64,000 bases of DNA from Pseudomonadota bacterium (GCA_023389105.1 JAEWEY010000004.1:434001-498000); one strand, 5' to 3'; positions 34,424 through 44,292 are shown, counted from the stretch's first letter. Translations and numbers: made by a program. Notes: a model not told the origin generated them from the sequence alone.

Positions 34424-35482
34424 TTATGCGCGCGGAGCCCGACCGATCAGGCGCTGCGCCATGGCGTCGGCGACAGCAGCGGGGTTCCGTCCGGTTTCGG
34501 AGCCCTCTTTCCAGACCTGTTCAAGCCGGGTCGGAATCCCTTCGATGCGACGGCGCACAAGCGTGGTGTCCCCATCGCCAAGATATTCGGTGCAGACATT
34601 GATGATGCCGCCGGCGTTGATGACATAGTCAGGTGCGTAAAGGATCCCGCGCGCATGCAGACGCTCACCGTCTTCCGGAGTTGCGAGCTGGTTGTTCGCG
34701 CCCCCGGCGACGATCGGAGTCTTCAGTGCAGCGATCGAGTCCGCCGTGAGAATTGCGCCCAAGGCGTTAGGACTGACCACGTCGGCCTCAAGTCCCAGGA
34801 TCTCTTCCGTCGAGACGACCTTTCCACCAGTTGCCGCCGCCAGCTTCTCGGCCTTGGCCTGGTCGACGTCAGCGATCGTCAGCTTGGCGCCTTCAGCGCA
34901 GGCGTGCATCGCAACTCCCGTTGCCACGCTGCCCGCACCCTGCATCGCAATGTGCAAATCGCGCAGGCTGTCCTTGCCCAATGCCCACTTCACGGCAGCC
35001 TTGATGCCGAGGAAGACGCCCAGAGACGTGTGCGGACCTGGGTCGCCGCCAACGTCACCCGCCGAATTGGGAAGCCCGGCGACAAATTTCGTTGACCGGG
35101 AAATCTCGATCATGTCGGCAACGTTGATGCCCACGTCCTCCGCGGTGACATAACGGCCGCAAATGCCGTCGACGGCCTTGCCAAACGCGTGCAGCATCTC
35201 CGGCGTCTTCGTGCGGTTTGCATCAGCCAGAATTACCGACTTGCCACCGCCCAAAGGCAATCCCGCCATCGCGTTCTTGTAGCTCATGCCGCGCGAGAGG
35301 CGCAGCGCGTCGGTGAGGGCCTCCTCATCCTCTGCATAGTGCCAGAAGCGAGCCCCACCAGCGGCAGGACCCAAATGGGTCGAGTGAAGCGCGATGATCG
35401 CCTTTAACCCGCTTTTTTCGTCAGTGACGAAGTGAACTTCTTCATGGGCATCGAAATCGGGCAGGGCCCAGGGCGTCGTCAT
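34424..35482 (-). CDS. Leu/Phe/Val-type amino-acid dehydrogenase
   Basis: A 352-residue member of the Glu/Leu/Phe/Val dehydrogenase family. The substrate loop GPAAGGARFWHY, catalytic lysine region SYKNAMAGLPLGGGKSV (about 78-94) and NAD-binding GAGSVATGVAMHA are visible. Length fits leucine dehydrogenase (about 350) rather than glutamate dehydrogenase. It deaminates branched-chain or aromatic amino acids; which is preferred cannot be told. tRNA-His lies just upstream on the same strand, and ccmC starts 44 bases downstream. Confidence 0.88.
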   Translation of the reverse strand: MTTPWALPDFDAHEEVHFVTDEKSGLKAIIALHSTHLGPAAGGARFWHYAEDEEALTDALRLSRGMSYKNAMAGLPLGGGKSVILADANRTKTPEMLHAFGKAVDGICGRYVTAEDVGINVADMIEISRSTKFVAGLPNSAGDVGGDPGPHTSLGVFLGIKAAVKWALGKDSLRDLHIAMQGAGSVATGVAMHACAEGAKLTIADVDQAKAEKLAAATGGKVVSTEEILGLEADVVSPNALGAILTADSIAALKTPIVAGGANNQLATPEDGERLHARGILYAPDYVINAGGIINVCTEYLGDGDTTLVRRRIEGIPTRLEQVWKEGSETGRNPAAVADAMAQRLIGRAPRA

Positions 35483-35516
35483 CGTCTACAAATTTCCGGT
35501 TCAGCAAAGGGAAAAA

Positions 35517-35594
35517 TGGGGCGATCGAGGGGACTTGAACCCCCGACCCTCGGTACCACAAACCGATGCTCTAACCAGCTGAGCTACGATCGCC
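35517..35594 (-). tRNA. tRNA-His (GUG)
   Basis: A 78-base cloverleaf with CCA encoded. It shows the histidine-specific extra 5' G (position -1, at 35594) opposite C73. Acceptor GCGATCG/CGATCGC, anticodon stem TCGGT/ACCGA and loop TTGTGGT give anticodon GTG. A T5 tract follows the CCA on the minus strand. Confidence 0.95.
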
Positions 35595-35691
35595 ACGGTG
35601 ATCAAGGAGCGTTTCCTCGGCCGCGCGCGCCACTTAAGGGGCGGCGTTTCCGAACGCAAGGATAGGCGAAACAGGGGCGGAGGATTTGGCG

Positions 35692-36120
35692 ATGAATGCC
35701 ACGATGCAGAAGTTCGGACACCCGGCGACGCTTGTTGCTGAATATGAGCATTGGGCGGTGCTTGTCCGGCCCGCGCAGGTTACGCTTGGCAGCCTCGTCC
35801 TGGCCGCCAAGAGTGACGCGACAGCCTACGGACAACTAACGCCGGCAGCGTTCGCCGAGCAATTTCATGTCATCGGCGCCATCGAACGCGCGCTTAAGGC
35901 ATTCAGCGATTACGAGAGGATCAACTATCTGATGCTGATGATGGTCGATCCCCACGTCCATTTCCACGTCGTTCCTAGGTACAAGTCGACGAGAATATGG
36001 ACAGGGATTGAATTTCTGGACGCTGGCTGGCCCGGCCCTCCCCGGCTTGACGCGACGACGGCGGTTGAGCCCGAAACTATACAGAAAATGAAAGATGAAC
36101 TCGCTTTCAACTTCCGCTAA
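35692..36120 (+). CDS. HIT-family nucleotide hydrolase/transferase
   Basis: A 142-residue protein with the histidine-triad motif in DPHVHFHVVPRY (about 84-95). HIT proteins hydrolyse or transfer nucleotides from NMP-type substrates; the substrate is unknown. The ATG at 35692 is chosen because GGAGG at 35679-35683 lies eight bases upstream; an in-frame TTG two codons earlier is too close to it. It is divergent from tRNA-His. Confidence 0.85.
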   Translation: MNATMQKFGHPATLVAEYEHWAVLVRPAQVTLGSLVLAAKSDATAYGQLTPAAFAEQFHVIGAIERALKAFSDYERINYLMLMMVDPHVHFHVVPRYKSTRIWTGIEFLDAGWPGPPRLDATTAVEPETIQKMKDELAFNFR

Positions 36121-36121
36121 G

Positions 36122-36175
36122 TGCGCCTGCTCGCCCAAAAAAATATAGTATTGCAGGTTAAGTTACGCAGGCGCA
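36122..36175. repeat. 9-base perfect inverted repeat flanking the Crp/Fnr promoter region
   Basis: TGCGCCTGC at 36122-36130 and its exact complement GCAGGCGCA at 36167-36175 enclose a 36-base AT-rich spacer that contains TATAGT-like sequence. It sits between the HIT stop and the Crp/Fnr gene. Possible operator arms or a long-loop hairpin; undetermined. Confidence 0.4.
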
Positions 36176-36200
36176 TCGTTCGACGGGGAGAGATTAGGAA

Positions 36201-36914
36201 ATGGCGAGTCGTCGCCCAAAGGTTCCGATTGGACCGGTCGAACTTCGCGAGACCCTTATTCGAGCTGGTCTCGAGCCGGAGCTTGCCGATCTCCTCGACA
36301 AGTTTCCGCAGCGGTCAGTCCAGGTTGATCCGCGCCGACCGTTCCGGGAACCAGGGGCCCCGCGCGACGAGGTGATGTTCGTGCGTTCGGGCCTTCTATC
36401 CAAGTTTCAAACGGATGCGTCGGGACGTCGTCAGATTGTTGCGCTACGTTTCGCCGGAGAAGGTATTCTTCCGAGCTCAGGCGTGGCGCCTTATGGGATC
36501 CAGGCCATTGTGCGCAGCGAGGTTCTGGTCGGCAAGGCCAGTGACTTCGATCCAATCGTCGACGCGCATCCGGCGATGCAGCGCTTCTTCTGGAAGCTGG
36601 TGCAGCGCAACGAAGCGATCGGTTACGAATGGCTGGTCAATTGCGGACGCCGCGATTCTATCGCTCGCGTCGCCCACCTCTTGTGCGAGACAGCGACGCG
36701 CCTGCATGTCCCCGGCGGCGAAGCGATGACCAATCCCTTCACTCAACAGCAAATCGCCGACATCACCGGCCAGACATCGGTTAACGTCAATCGGGTGTTT
36801 GCCGACATGGAACGTCAGGGTCTCATTCGCAGACAGGGGCGCGAGATCGAGTTCACGGATTGGTCCGAGATGCGCCGGGTCGCGAGCTTCCAGCCCGAAT
36901 ATCTTCACATCTAG
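36201..36914 (+). CDS. Crp/Fnr-family transcriptional regulator
   Basis: A 237-residue regulator: cyclic-nucleotide-binding-like beta-barrel (about 25-135), dimer helix, and a C-terminal winged helix (NPFTQQQIADITGQTSVNVNRVFADMERQG, in parts at about 176-205). The FNR iron-sulfur cysteine pattern is absent at the N-terminus, so it is not an FNR oxygen sensor; the ligand is unknown. The AT-rich gap upstream contains a spaced inverted repeat, a candidate autoregulatory site. AGGAAATG precedes translation. Confidence 0.88.
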   Translation: MASRRPKVPIGPVELRETLIRAGLEPELADLLDKFPQRSVQVDPRRPFREPGAPRDEVMFVRSGLLSKFQTDASGRRQIVALRFAGEGILPSSGVAPYGIQAIVRSEVLVGKASDFDPIVDAHPAMQRFFWKLVQRNEAIGYEWLVNCGRRDSIARVAHLLCETATRLHVPGGEAMTNPFTQQQIADITGQTSVNVNRVFADMERQGLIRRQGREIEFTDWSEMRRVASFQPEYLHI

Positions 36915-36929
36915 GTTGTGGCCAAGGCG

Positions 36930-37004
36930 TGGTGGGCGCGACAGGGATTGAACCTGTGACCCCACCCGTGTGAAGGGTGTGCTCTACCGCTGAGCTACGC
37001 GCCC
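36930..37004 (-). tRNA. tRNA-Val (CAC)
   Basis: A 75-base cloverleaf with CCA encoded. Acceptor GGGCGCG/CGCGCCC, discriminator A, anticodon stem CACCC/GGGTG and loop TTCACAC giving anticodon CAC, which reads GTG. Confidence 0.94.
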
Positions 37005-37030
37005 GCCCTGCCATCCGCGAGTTGCGGAAA

Positions 37031-37052
37031 GCGGCGGATATAGTCCCGCCGC
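37031..37052 (-). terminator. probable terminator hairpin downstream of hup
   Basis: A 7-base GC stem (37031-37037 with 37046-37052, 8-base loop) lies 14 bases after the hup stop and is followed on the minus strand by CTTTCC. The T tract is short, so termination may be weak. It separates hup from tRNA-Val. Confidence 0.4.
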
Positions 37053-37065
37053 ATCATCTGTCCAG

Positions 37066-37338
37066 CTACTGTACCGCGTCCTTCAGGATCTTGCCCGGCC
37101 GGAATTTCGGCTGGGCGCTGGCAGCGATCTGCATCGGCTCGCCGGTTCGCGGGTTGCGTCCCGTCGACGCCTTGCGCCGGGTGACAGAAAAGTTGCCGAA
37201 ACCGACCAGGCGCACCTCGTCACCACGCTTGAGCGTCGAAGTGATGACCTCCAGCATAGTCTCCACCGCGCGCGCGGCGTCATTCCGATTGAGCCCTGAA
37301 CGGTCGGCGACGTGACCGATCAGTTCCTGCTTATTCAT
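37066..37338 (-). CDS. hup: HU-family DNA-binding protein
   Basis: A 90-residue nucleoid protein. MNKQELIGHVADRSGLNRNDA opens the dimer helices; the DNA-binding arm contains GRNPRTGEPMQI and FRPGKILKDAV closes the domain. It is exactly the usual HU length. lon lies 125 bases upstream on the same strand, an arrangement also known in E. coli (lon-hupB). Confidence 0.96.
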   Translation of the reverse strand: MNKQELIGHVADRSGLNRNDAARAVETMLEVITSTLKRGDEVRLVGFGNFSVTRRKASTGRNPRTGEPMQIAASAQPKFRPGKILKDAVQ

Positions 37339-37463
37339 GCCCCGCGCTCCCGACGGGTGCCGGAATCAGCCCGGCACAACGCGAGCCCTTAAGGCAATTC
37401 TTCACCCGGCTGTCCAGCGTTTGCGACGCTCTAAGCCGAGACAATCTGACAGATTGATCGCGC

Positions 37464-39860
37464 TCAGTGCCGAACCGCCGGCTCGCCCACCGTGCCGCCG
37501 TTGTGCGGAGGTTCCGCAGCGTGCTCGTCTGCATCGGTCCACTCGATAGCTTTGAGCGGTTCGACCAATGCACGGGCCAAGACCTCGTCGACATGATCGA
37601 CGGGGATGATTTCCAGGCCGTCCTTCACGGTCGCCGGAAGCTCAACGAGGTCCTTTTCGTTCTCCCGCGGGATCAGCACAGTCGTGATGCCGCCGCGCAG
37701 GGCTGCTAGCAGCTTCTCCTTGAGGCCGCCGATCGGCAGTACACGGCCTCGCAGCGTAACCTCACCAGTCATGGCGACATCACGTCGCACCGCGATGCCG
37801 GTCAAGGTCGAGATCATCGCCGTGACCATGCCGATGCCTGCCGACGGTCCGTCTTTCGGCACCGCCCCCTCCGGCAAGTGGATGTGAATATCCTTGCGTG
37901 CGAAGATCGACGGCTTGACGCCATAGGCTGGCGCGCGTGCTTTCACGAAGCTCATCGCAGCCTGGATCGACTCCTGCATGACTTCCCCGAGCTTGCCGGT
38001 CGTCTTGATCTGGCCCTTACCGGGGACGGTGACTGCCTCGATCGTCAGCAACTCACCGCCGACCTCGGTCCAGGCCAGGCCCGTCACGGCGCCGATCTGA
38101 TCCTCTTCTTCGCCCATTCCAAAGCGATATTTCCGGACGCCAAGGAAATCCCCGACGTTATCCGGCGTCAGTTCTACGGTCTGCGCCTTGCCTTCCAGGA
38201 TTTGACGCAGGGACTTGCGCGCGACCTTCGCAAGTTCGCGCTCGAGCGTGCGAACGCCAGCCTCGCGCGTGTAATGACGAATTACGGAGCGCAGCGCCTC
38301 GTCGGTGAAGGTGAGCTCTTCCGCCTTCAACCCATGCGCATCCATCTGTTTGGGAATGAGGTGCTGCTTGGAAATCTGCACCTTTTCATCCTCGGTGTAG
38401 CCCTCGAGACGAATGATCTCCATCCGGTCCATCAGCGGCTGCGGCATGTCGAGCGAGTTCGCAGTGGTGACGAACATTACGTCGGATAAGTCGTAGTCCA
38501 GCTCCAGATAATGGTCCTGGAACTTGCTGTTCTGCTCAGGGTCAAGGACCTCGAGAAGTGCCGACGCCGGATCGCCGCGGAAATCCTGACCCAGCTTGTC
38601 GATCTCATCGAGCAGGAACAGCGGGTTGGACGTGCCTGCCTTCTTCAAATTCGAAATGATCTTGCCGGGTAGTGAGCCGATGTAGGTTCGGCGATGACCA
38701 CGGATCTCAGCCTCGTCACGAACGCCGCCGAGCGATTGGCGAACGAACTCGCGGCCCGTTGCCCGGGCAATCGATCGGCCAAGCGATGTCTTGCCGACGC
38801 CCGGCGGACCGACGAGACACAAAATCGGCCCCTTCAGTTTGTTCGTTCGGGCCTGGACGGCGAGGTATTCGATGATCCGATCCTTGACCTTCTCAAGGCC
38901 ATAGTGATCCTCATCCAGCACCTGCTGCGCTTCGGCGATGTCTTTCTTGACCTTTGATTTCTTGCCCCAGGGCAAGCCGAGCAGCACATCAAGATAGTTG
39001 CGCGCGACTGTAGCCTCGGCCGACATCGGCGCCATCGCCCGCAGCTTCTTCAACTCGGCGTTCGCCCGGGTCCGCGCTTCCTTGCTGAGCCGTGTCTTGC
39101 GGATTTTCTCGGCGAGTTCCTGCAGCTCATCGCCACCCTCTTCGCCTTCATTGCCAAGCTCGCGCTGGATGGCCTTGAGCTGCTCATTCAAATAATATTC
39201 GCGCTGGGTCTTCTCCATCTGCCGCTTCACGCGGCTCCGAATCTTCTTCTCGACCTGGAGAACTCCGAGCTCACCCTCCATGAACGCAAATACCATCTCG
39301 AGGCGCCGCGCCGGGTTGAGTTCGCCAAGCAGCGCCTGCTTGTCCGCGACCTTTACCGATAAGTTCGAAGCGACAGCGTCCGCCAATCCGGACGGCTCTT
39401 CAATTTCACCGAGCTGGATGCCCGTCTCGGGCGGAAGCCGCTTGTTCAGCTTCGCATAATTCTCGAACTGATCGATCACCGAACGCATGAGCGCCTGCGC
39501 CTCGGGTCCGTCGGCGGCTTCGTCTTCAATCTCTTCGATCTCGGCGGCGGTGAAGCCATCCCGATCCACTAGGTCAACGAGGCGCGCACGCTTCACGCCT
39601 TCCACAAGCACGCGAACAGTGCCGTCGGGGAGCTTCAGGAGTTGCATGGCGGTCGCCACGACCCCGAGATCGTACAGCGCGTCGCGATCCGGGTCGTCCT
39701 CGCCCGGATCGAGTTGGGCCACCAGAAACAGTTCTTTGTCCGACGCCATCGCCGCTTCAAGCGCCGCCACCGACTTCTCGCGCCCGACAAAGAGCGGGAC
39801 GATGCGGTGAGGAAAAACAACGATGTCACGGAGCGGCAGAATGGGGAGGAAGCGAGTCAT
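37464..39860 (-). CDS. lon: ATP-dependent Lon protease
   Basis: A 798-residue LonA: N-terminal substrate domain (LPLRDIVVFPHRIVPLFVG), AAA+ module with Walker A GPPGVGKTSLGR (about 357) and the C-terminal protease with catalytic serine in PKDGPSAGIGM (about 680) and its lysine partner. It degrades misfolded and regulatory proteins. The ATG at 39860 fits the family start; the frame stays open upstream without similarity. There is no ribosome-binding site, and CCCATAT, a heat-shock-like minus-10, ends seven bases before the ATG, so the message may be leaderless. Confidence 0.97.
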   Translation of the reverse strand: MTRFLPILPLRDIVVFPHRIVPLFVGREKSVAALEAAMASDKELFLVAQLDPGEDDPDRDALYDLGVVATAMQLLKLPDGTVRVLVEGVKRARLVDLVDRDGFTAAEIEEIEDEAADGPEAQALMRSVIDQFENYAKLNKRLPPETGIQLGEIEEPSGLADAVASNLSVKVADKQALLGELNPARRLEMVFAFMEGELGVLQVEKKIRSRVKRQMEKTQREYYLNEQLKAIQRELGNEGEEGGDELQELAEKIRKTRLSKEARTRANAELKKLRAMAPMSAEATVARNYLDVLLGLPWGKKSKVKKDIAEAQQVLDEDHYGLEKVKDRIIEYLAVQARTNKLKGPILCLVGPPGVGKTSLGRSIARATGREFVRQSLGGVRDEAEIRGHRRTYIGSLPGKIISNLKKAGTSNPLFLLDEIDKLGQDFRGDPASALLEVLDPEQNSKFQDHYLELDYDLSDVMFVTTANSLDMPQPLMDRMEIIRLEGYTEDEKVQISKQHLIPKQMDAHGLKAEELTFTDEALRSVIRHYTREAGVRTLERELAKVARKSLRQILEGKAQTVELTPDNVGDFLGVRKYRFGMGEEEDQIGAVTGLAWTEVGGELLTIEAVTVPGKGQIKTTGKLGEVMQESIQAAMSFVKARAPAYGVKPSIFARKDIHIHLPEGAVPKDGPSAGIGMVTAMISTLTGIAVRRDVAMTGEVTLRGRVLPIGGLKEKLLAALRGGITTVLIPRENEKDLVELPATVKDGLEIIPVDHVDEVLARALVEPLKAIEWTDADEHAAEPPHNGGTVGEPAVRH

Positions 39861-39903
39861 GGGAAGTATATGGGCGGCCCCCAGCGCCCGCGCAACAAAG
39901 GCG

Positions 39904-39929
39904 GGAACATTCGCATTCGGTCGCTCGCT
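39904..39929 (+). promoter_or_regulatory. near-match EcfG-type promoter of the 69-residue orphan
   Basis: GGAAC at 39904-39908, 17 bases, then CGCT at 39926-39929, one base off CGTT. The ATG of the small gene is 29 bases downstream. Confidence 0.5.
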
Positions 39930-39958
39930 TATCATCGGAGGGCGAACGGAGGAGAAGG

Positions 39959-40168
39959 ATGGCTTACGACCGCGAGAAGATCAGTACGGGTCCGAACGAG
40001 GAAGCTATCAACGAAAGCATCGCTGGAACCGCTCCCGGCATTCCGGACGACGCGCTCGCGCCTAGCGAAGAAATTCCAGACGCTCCGACGGATGCGGAAG
40101 TCGAGCGCGTGGCAATCAAGCTTGGCGCACGATCGAAAAGTGACCCGCTTCCGCTCGACGGTGAGTAA
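39959..40168 (+). CDS. small acidic hypothetical protein (orphan, 69 residues)
   Basis: I do not recognise this 69-residue protein. It is hydrophilic and acidic (SEEIPDAPTDAEVE) with no membrane segment. The start is supported by GGAGGAGAAGG directly before the ATG, one of the best ribosome-binding sites in the window. An EcfG-type near-match lies upstream, so it may be a small stress protein. It is divergent from lon and 62 bases ahead of the L,D-transpeptidase gene. Confidence 0.65.
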   Translation: MAYDREKISTGPNEEAINESIAGTAPGIPDDALAPSEEIPDAPTDAEVERVAIKLGARSKSDPLPLDGE

Positions 40169-40230
40169 TTCGCGGCGGGCTTAAGGCGCTGATTCTGTAA
40201 CTGTTCAGCTTTCCTGCCTATTCTGGCGGG

Positions 40231-41691
40231 GTGAACAGATACCTATCCATCATCGCCTTGAGCGCGCTCACACTGCCGGCCGCAGCGCTCGCGCAGTGGA
40301 ACGGAAATTGGCCCGTTCCCGGGGCCGTTCCGCCTCCGCCTCCGCCCCGAGCAATGCCTGTCCAAAACGCCCCTGCCCCTCAAGCCGCGGTCGCGGAGCC
40401 TTGGATGGCGCGCCCGGCGCCGCAGGGGCAGCCTTGGCAATCGCCGGTGGCCGAGACCAACAAGGCGCCGTCCCTTGAGCCGATCGACCTGCCTCCGGCC
40501 ATCGAGCAGGGCGTCGACATGATCTACATTGACGAGGAGCTTGTCCCGAAGGCCGTGCACGACGGCGGCCCGGCGACGGACATGAACTTCGCTGCGTGGA
40601 GCGGGGCGCCGGTCGACATGTTCGAATCCGTCAACCCGATCTATACCGATTTGCGGCGAGGTCTCGTCCGGTACCAGCAACGCTGGGGCAATCTGCCGGA
40701 CGTGCCGGTCCCCGCCGGCCCGACGTTAAAGACCGGAATGACCGGCGATCGCGTCGCGGCCATGCGCGCCAGGCTAGGTCTTCCAGCAGGCGACAAGTTT
40801 GACGCCGCTCTCGCTGCCCAGGTCAAGGAATTCCAGTCAGTTCACGGCCTGAAGGCCGATGGGGTCGCTGGTGCTGGAACGATTGAAGCGCTCAATCGCG
40901 GGGCGCAATATTATGAGCAGCTGATCATCATCAACATGGAGCGCGCTCGGCGACTTCCTGCGCCCGAAGAGCAGCGCAAATACGCCGTGGTTGATGCCGG
41001 CAACGCTCGCCTTTCGCTGTGGGAGAATGGGCGGAAGGTCGATGAGATGAAAGTTGTCGTCGGCAAGTCGGAAACCGCCACGCCAATGATGGCTGCGTAC
41101 ATCAAATACGCCAGCGTAAACCCCTATTGGAATGTGCCGCCCGAGCTGGTCCGGAGCCTCATCGCGCCGCGTGTGGCGGCGCAAGGCGTGAGCTACCTGA
41201 CCGATCGTGAGTATCAGGTTCTCACGGACTACACGGACAATGCCCAAACGATCGATCCGCACACTGTGGATTGGCGCGCGGTCGTCGCCGGACAGCAAGA
41301 AGTGCGCCTACGCCGCCTTCCCAGCCCTGCAAATTCGATGGGCATGATGAAGTTCATGCTGCCCAACTACTTCGGCATCTATCTTCATGACTCCCCGGAG
41401 AAGGAGCATTTCACCAAGAACGAGCTGTGGATCAGCAACGGGTGCGTTCGTGTCGAAGACTACAAACGCTTCGCCAAGTGGCTGTTCAACGGTTCGGTGC
41501 CACAAGGCCAGAATCCGAAGGTTGAGCAGGAAGTGGATCTGCCAAAGCCGGTGCCGGTCTACATGACTTACCTGACCGCACAGCCGACGGCGTCAGGCAT
41601 TCAGTTCATGCCTGACCCCTATGGCCGTGACGCTCACTTGATGGAGCGCTTCGGAACGCAGCTGACCGCCGCGGTTCGCGGCCTCCGCTAA
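40231..41691 (+). CDS. L,D-transpeptidase, YcbB/LdtD-like, with peptidoglycan-binding domain
   Basis: A 486-residue exported protein: signal peptide (about 1-21), a proline-rich linker (about 28-90), a PG_binding_1 domain (RVAAMRARLGLP to GAGTIEALNRG, about 172-220) and a YkuD domain. The catalytic cysteine is in WISNGCVRVED with upstream YLHDSPEK, the LdtD/YcbB form in which the usual SHGC is S-x-GC. Translation starts at GTG. A strong hairpin follows the stop. Confidence 0.9.
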   Translation: MNRYLSIIALSALTLPAAALAQWNGNWPVPGAVPPPPPPRAMPVQNAPAPQAAVAEPWMARPAPQGQPWQSPVAETNKAPSLEPIDLPPAIEQGVDMIYIDEELVPKAVHDGGPATDMNFAAWSGAPVDMFESVNPIYTDLRRGLVRYQQRWGNLPDVPVPAGPTLKTGMTGDRVAAMRARLGLPAGDKFDAALAAQVKEFQSVHGLKADGVAGAGTIEALNRGAQYYEQLIIINMERARRLPAPEEQRKYAVVDAGNARLSLWENGRKVDEMKVVVGKSETATPMMAAYIKYASVNPYWNVPPELVRSLIAPRVAAQGVSYLTDREYQVLTDYTDNAQTIDPHTVDWRAVVAGQQEVRLRRLPSPANSMGMMKFMLPNYFGIYLHDSPEKEHFTKNELWISNGCVRVEDYKRFAKWLFNGSVPQGQNPKVEQEVDLPKPVPVYMTYLTAQPTASGIQFMPDPYGRDAHLMERFGTQLTAAVRGLR

Positions 41692-41713
41692 GATTGAGGC
41701 AGACGACGCCGCG

Positions 41714-42979
<1,266 letters not shown>

Positions 42980-43024
42980 TCGTTGTCCTGCATCTCGGTC
43001 GCGAACGACCGTCCTCTATTGGGC

Positions 43025-43052
43025 ATGCTAGCCCGCTTTATGGCACAATCAA
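43025..43052 (-). promoter_or_regulatory. possible housekeeping promoter of clpX
   Basis: On the minus strand TTGATT (43052-43047) and TAGCAT (43030-43025) are separated by 16 bases, each four of six matches to the sigma-70 consensus. The minus-10 lies 46 bases before the clpX ATG in the 178-base gap. Confidence 0.3.
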
Positions 43053-43157
43053 CACCGCTAGGGGGTTAACGTATCCCCGCCCCGGATTGGCCCTTTAGAA
43101 TCAAGAATATGGATGCGCCGCCCCGGCGTAGCAAGGCCCTTCAGCGGCCTGTGGTCG

Positions 43158-43904
43158 CTAAGCCGATCCCAAGACGGCGTCTCGAGCCGAGCGCATCGCG
43201 TTCTGAAAATCCAACCGAGCATAAATGCTGTTGTGTCCCGCGTTCTTGATCGTCTGATCAAAGACGACCTTAACCGCGGCCTTGCGCAAGGCGTCAGTGC
43301 GATCGGTGGGCACCAATTCATCCCGGTCGGCCGCGATGATCGCAATCGGGACGTTGCCTGCCTTCAACGGCGTCGCTGCGTCGATTTCGTGGTGAAAGAA
43401 GGGACTAATCGGCAGCCAAGGATACATCGCCTGCGCCACCGCCTTCAGCGAGTCGAAGGGCGTCACCAGGATGATTCCGTCGAGTTTACGCTGCGAGGAG
43501 AGCTGCGCGGCGACGCCAGTGCCGATGCTGAATCCCACGGCGATCACGCGGGTTGGAGAAACCCGCCCCATCGCCGCATCAAAGATCAGCGGAGCGTCGG
43601 CAACGAGCGCATCGCTGGAGGGAGAACCGGTGGACGGGGCATAGCCACGATAGTGGAAGGCTACGACCTCGTCGTCAGGGAAAACTCCATGCAGATACTC
43701 GGCCACATCCTGACCGTTCCAGCCATTTCCGCCGAACCCGAGGATCAGTGTTTTTTGCGTACCGGGATGATCAGCGGGCAGGTAAACGCCTTCAAGCGTG
43801 GCTCCCCGTCTCTTGACCGTGAGCCGCTCAGCGCCAGGCGGCAGCGGGCCGGCACGCGGAACCGCATGGACCGGAAAGATAAGATGACTTTGGAAATCGA
43901 TCAT
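43158..43904 (-). CDS. alpha/beta hydrolase
   Basis: A 248-residue hydrolase. The nucleophile elbow is GFSIGTG (about 122-128), the acid is in AADRDELVP, and the histidine in NAGHNSIYA. An oxyanion region ILGFGGNGWNGQD precedes. It resembles BEM46/YfhR-type serine hydrolases; the substrate is unknown. The start at 43904 is chosen to avoid the 38-base overlap that a longer frame would have with the response-regulator gene, but it lacks a clear ribosome-binding site. Confidence 0.78.
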   Translation of the reverse strand: MIDFQSHLIFPVHAVPRAGPLPPGAERLTVKRRGATLEGVYLPADHPGTQKTLILGFGGNGWNGQDVAEYLHGVFPDDEVVAFHYRGYAPSTGSPSSDALVADAPLIFDAAMGRVSPTRVIAVGFSIGTGVAAQLSSQRKLDGIILVTPFDSLKAVAQAMYPWLPISPFFHHEIDAATPLKAGNVPIAIIAADRDELVPTDRTDALRKAAVKVVFDQTIKNAGHNSIYARLDFQNAMRSARDAVLGSA

Positions 43905-43932
43905 TGTTGGAGGCCGGTCGGAAGCGGCCCAC

Positions 43933-44292
43933 TCAGCCGGCGACGGCAGCCTCGATAGCGGGCGTGACACGATCCACGGTGTAGGGCTTCTCGATCACCG
44001 GCGCGTTGTCGAACTCGGGCGGCGGCGGATCGACGTGACCGCCGGTGGCAATAACGAACGGCACATTACGTTCGCGAAGCTTGGTCGCGACCGGCCAGAC
44101 ATTCTCGCCCTTCAGGTTCACGTCGAGGATCGCGAGATCGAACCCCCCTTTTTCAACCTCCGCCAGCGCGCACTGCACGGTGTCGCAGGTCCCGCTGACC
44201 CTGTGGCCGAGCGAATCGAGAAAATCCTCGAGCATCATCGCAATGAGCGGCTCGTCTTCAACGATCAGGATGGAATGCTGTGGCCCCGACAT
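43933..44292 (-). CDS. single-domain response regulator, FAT-GUY-like
   Basis: A 119-residue stand-alone receiver domain with no output domain. Acidic pocket Glu12-Asp13, phospho-acceptor Asp57 in LAILDVNLKGE, conserved Thr83 in FVIATGG, and Lys102 in EKPY. DVNL plus PFxxATG are hallmarks of the FAT-GUY receiver group, which includes SdrG of the Sphingomonas general stress pathway (family knowledge). Whether this is SdrG itself cannot be told. The start at 44292 (MSGPQHS) fits the fold. It follows cckA by 40 bases. Confidence 0.85.
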   Translation of the reverse strand: MSGPQHSILIVEDEPLIAMMLEDFLDSLGHRVSGTCDTVQCALAEVEKGGFDLAILDVNLKGENVWPVATKLRERNVPFVIATGGHVDPPPPEFDNAPVIEKPYTVDRVTPAIEAAVAG

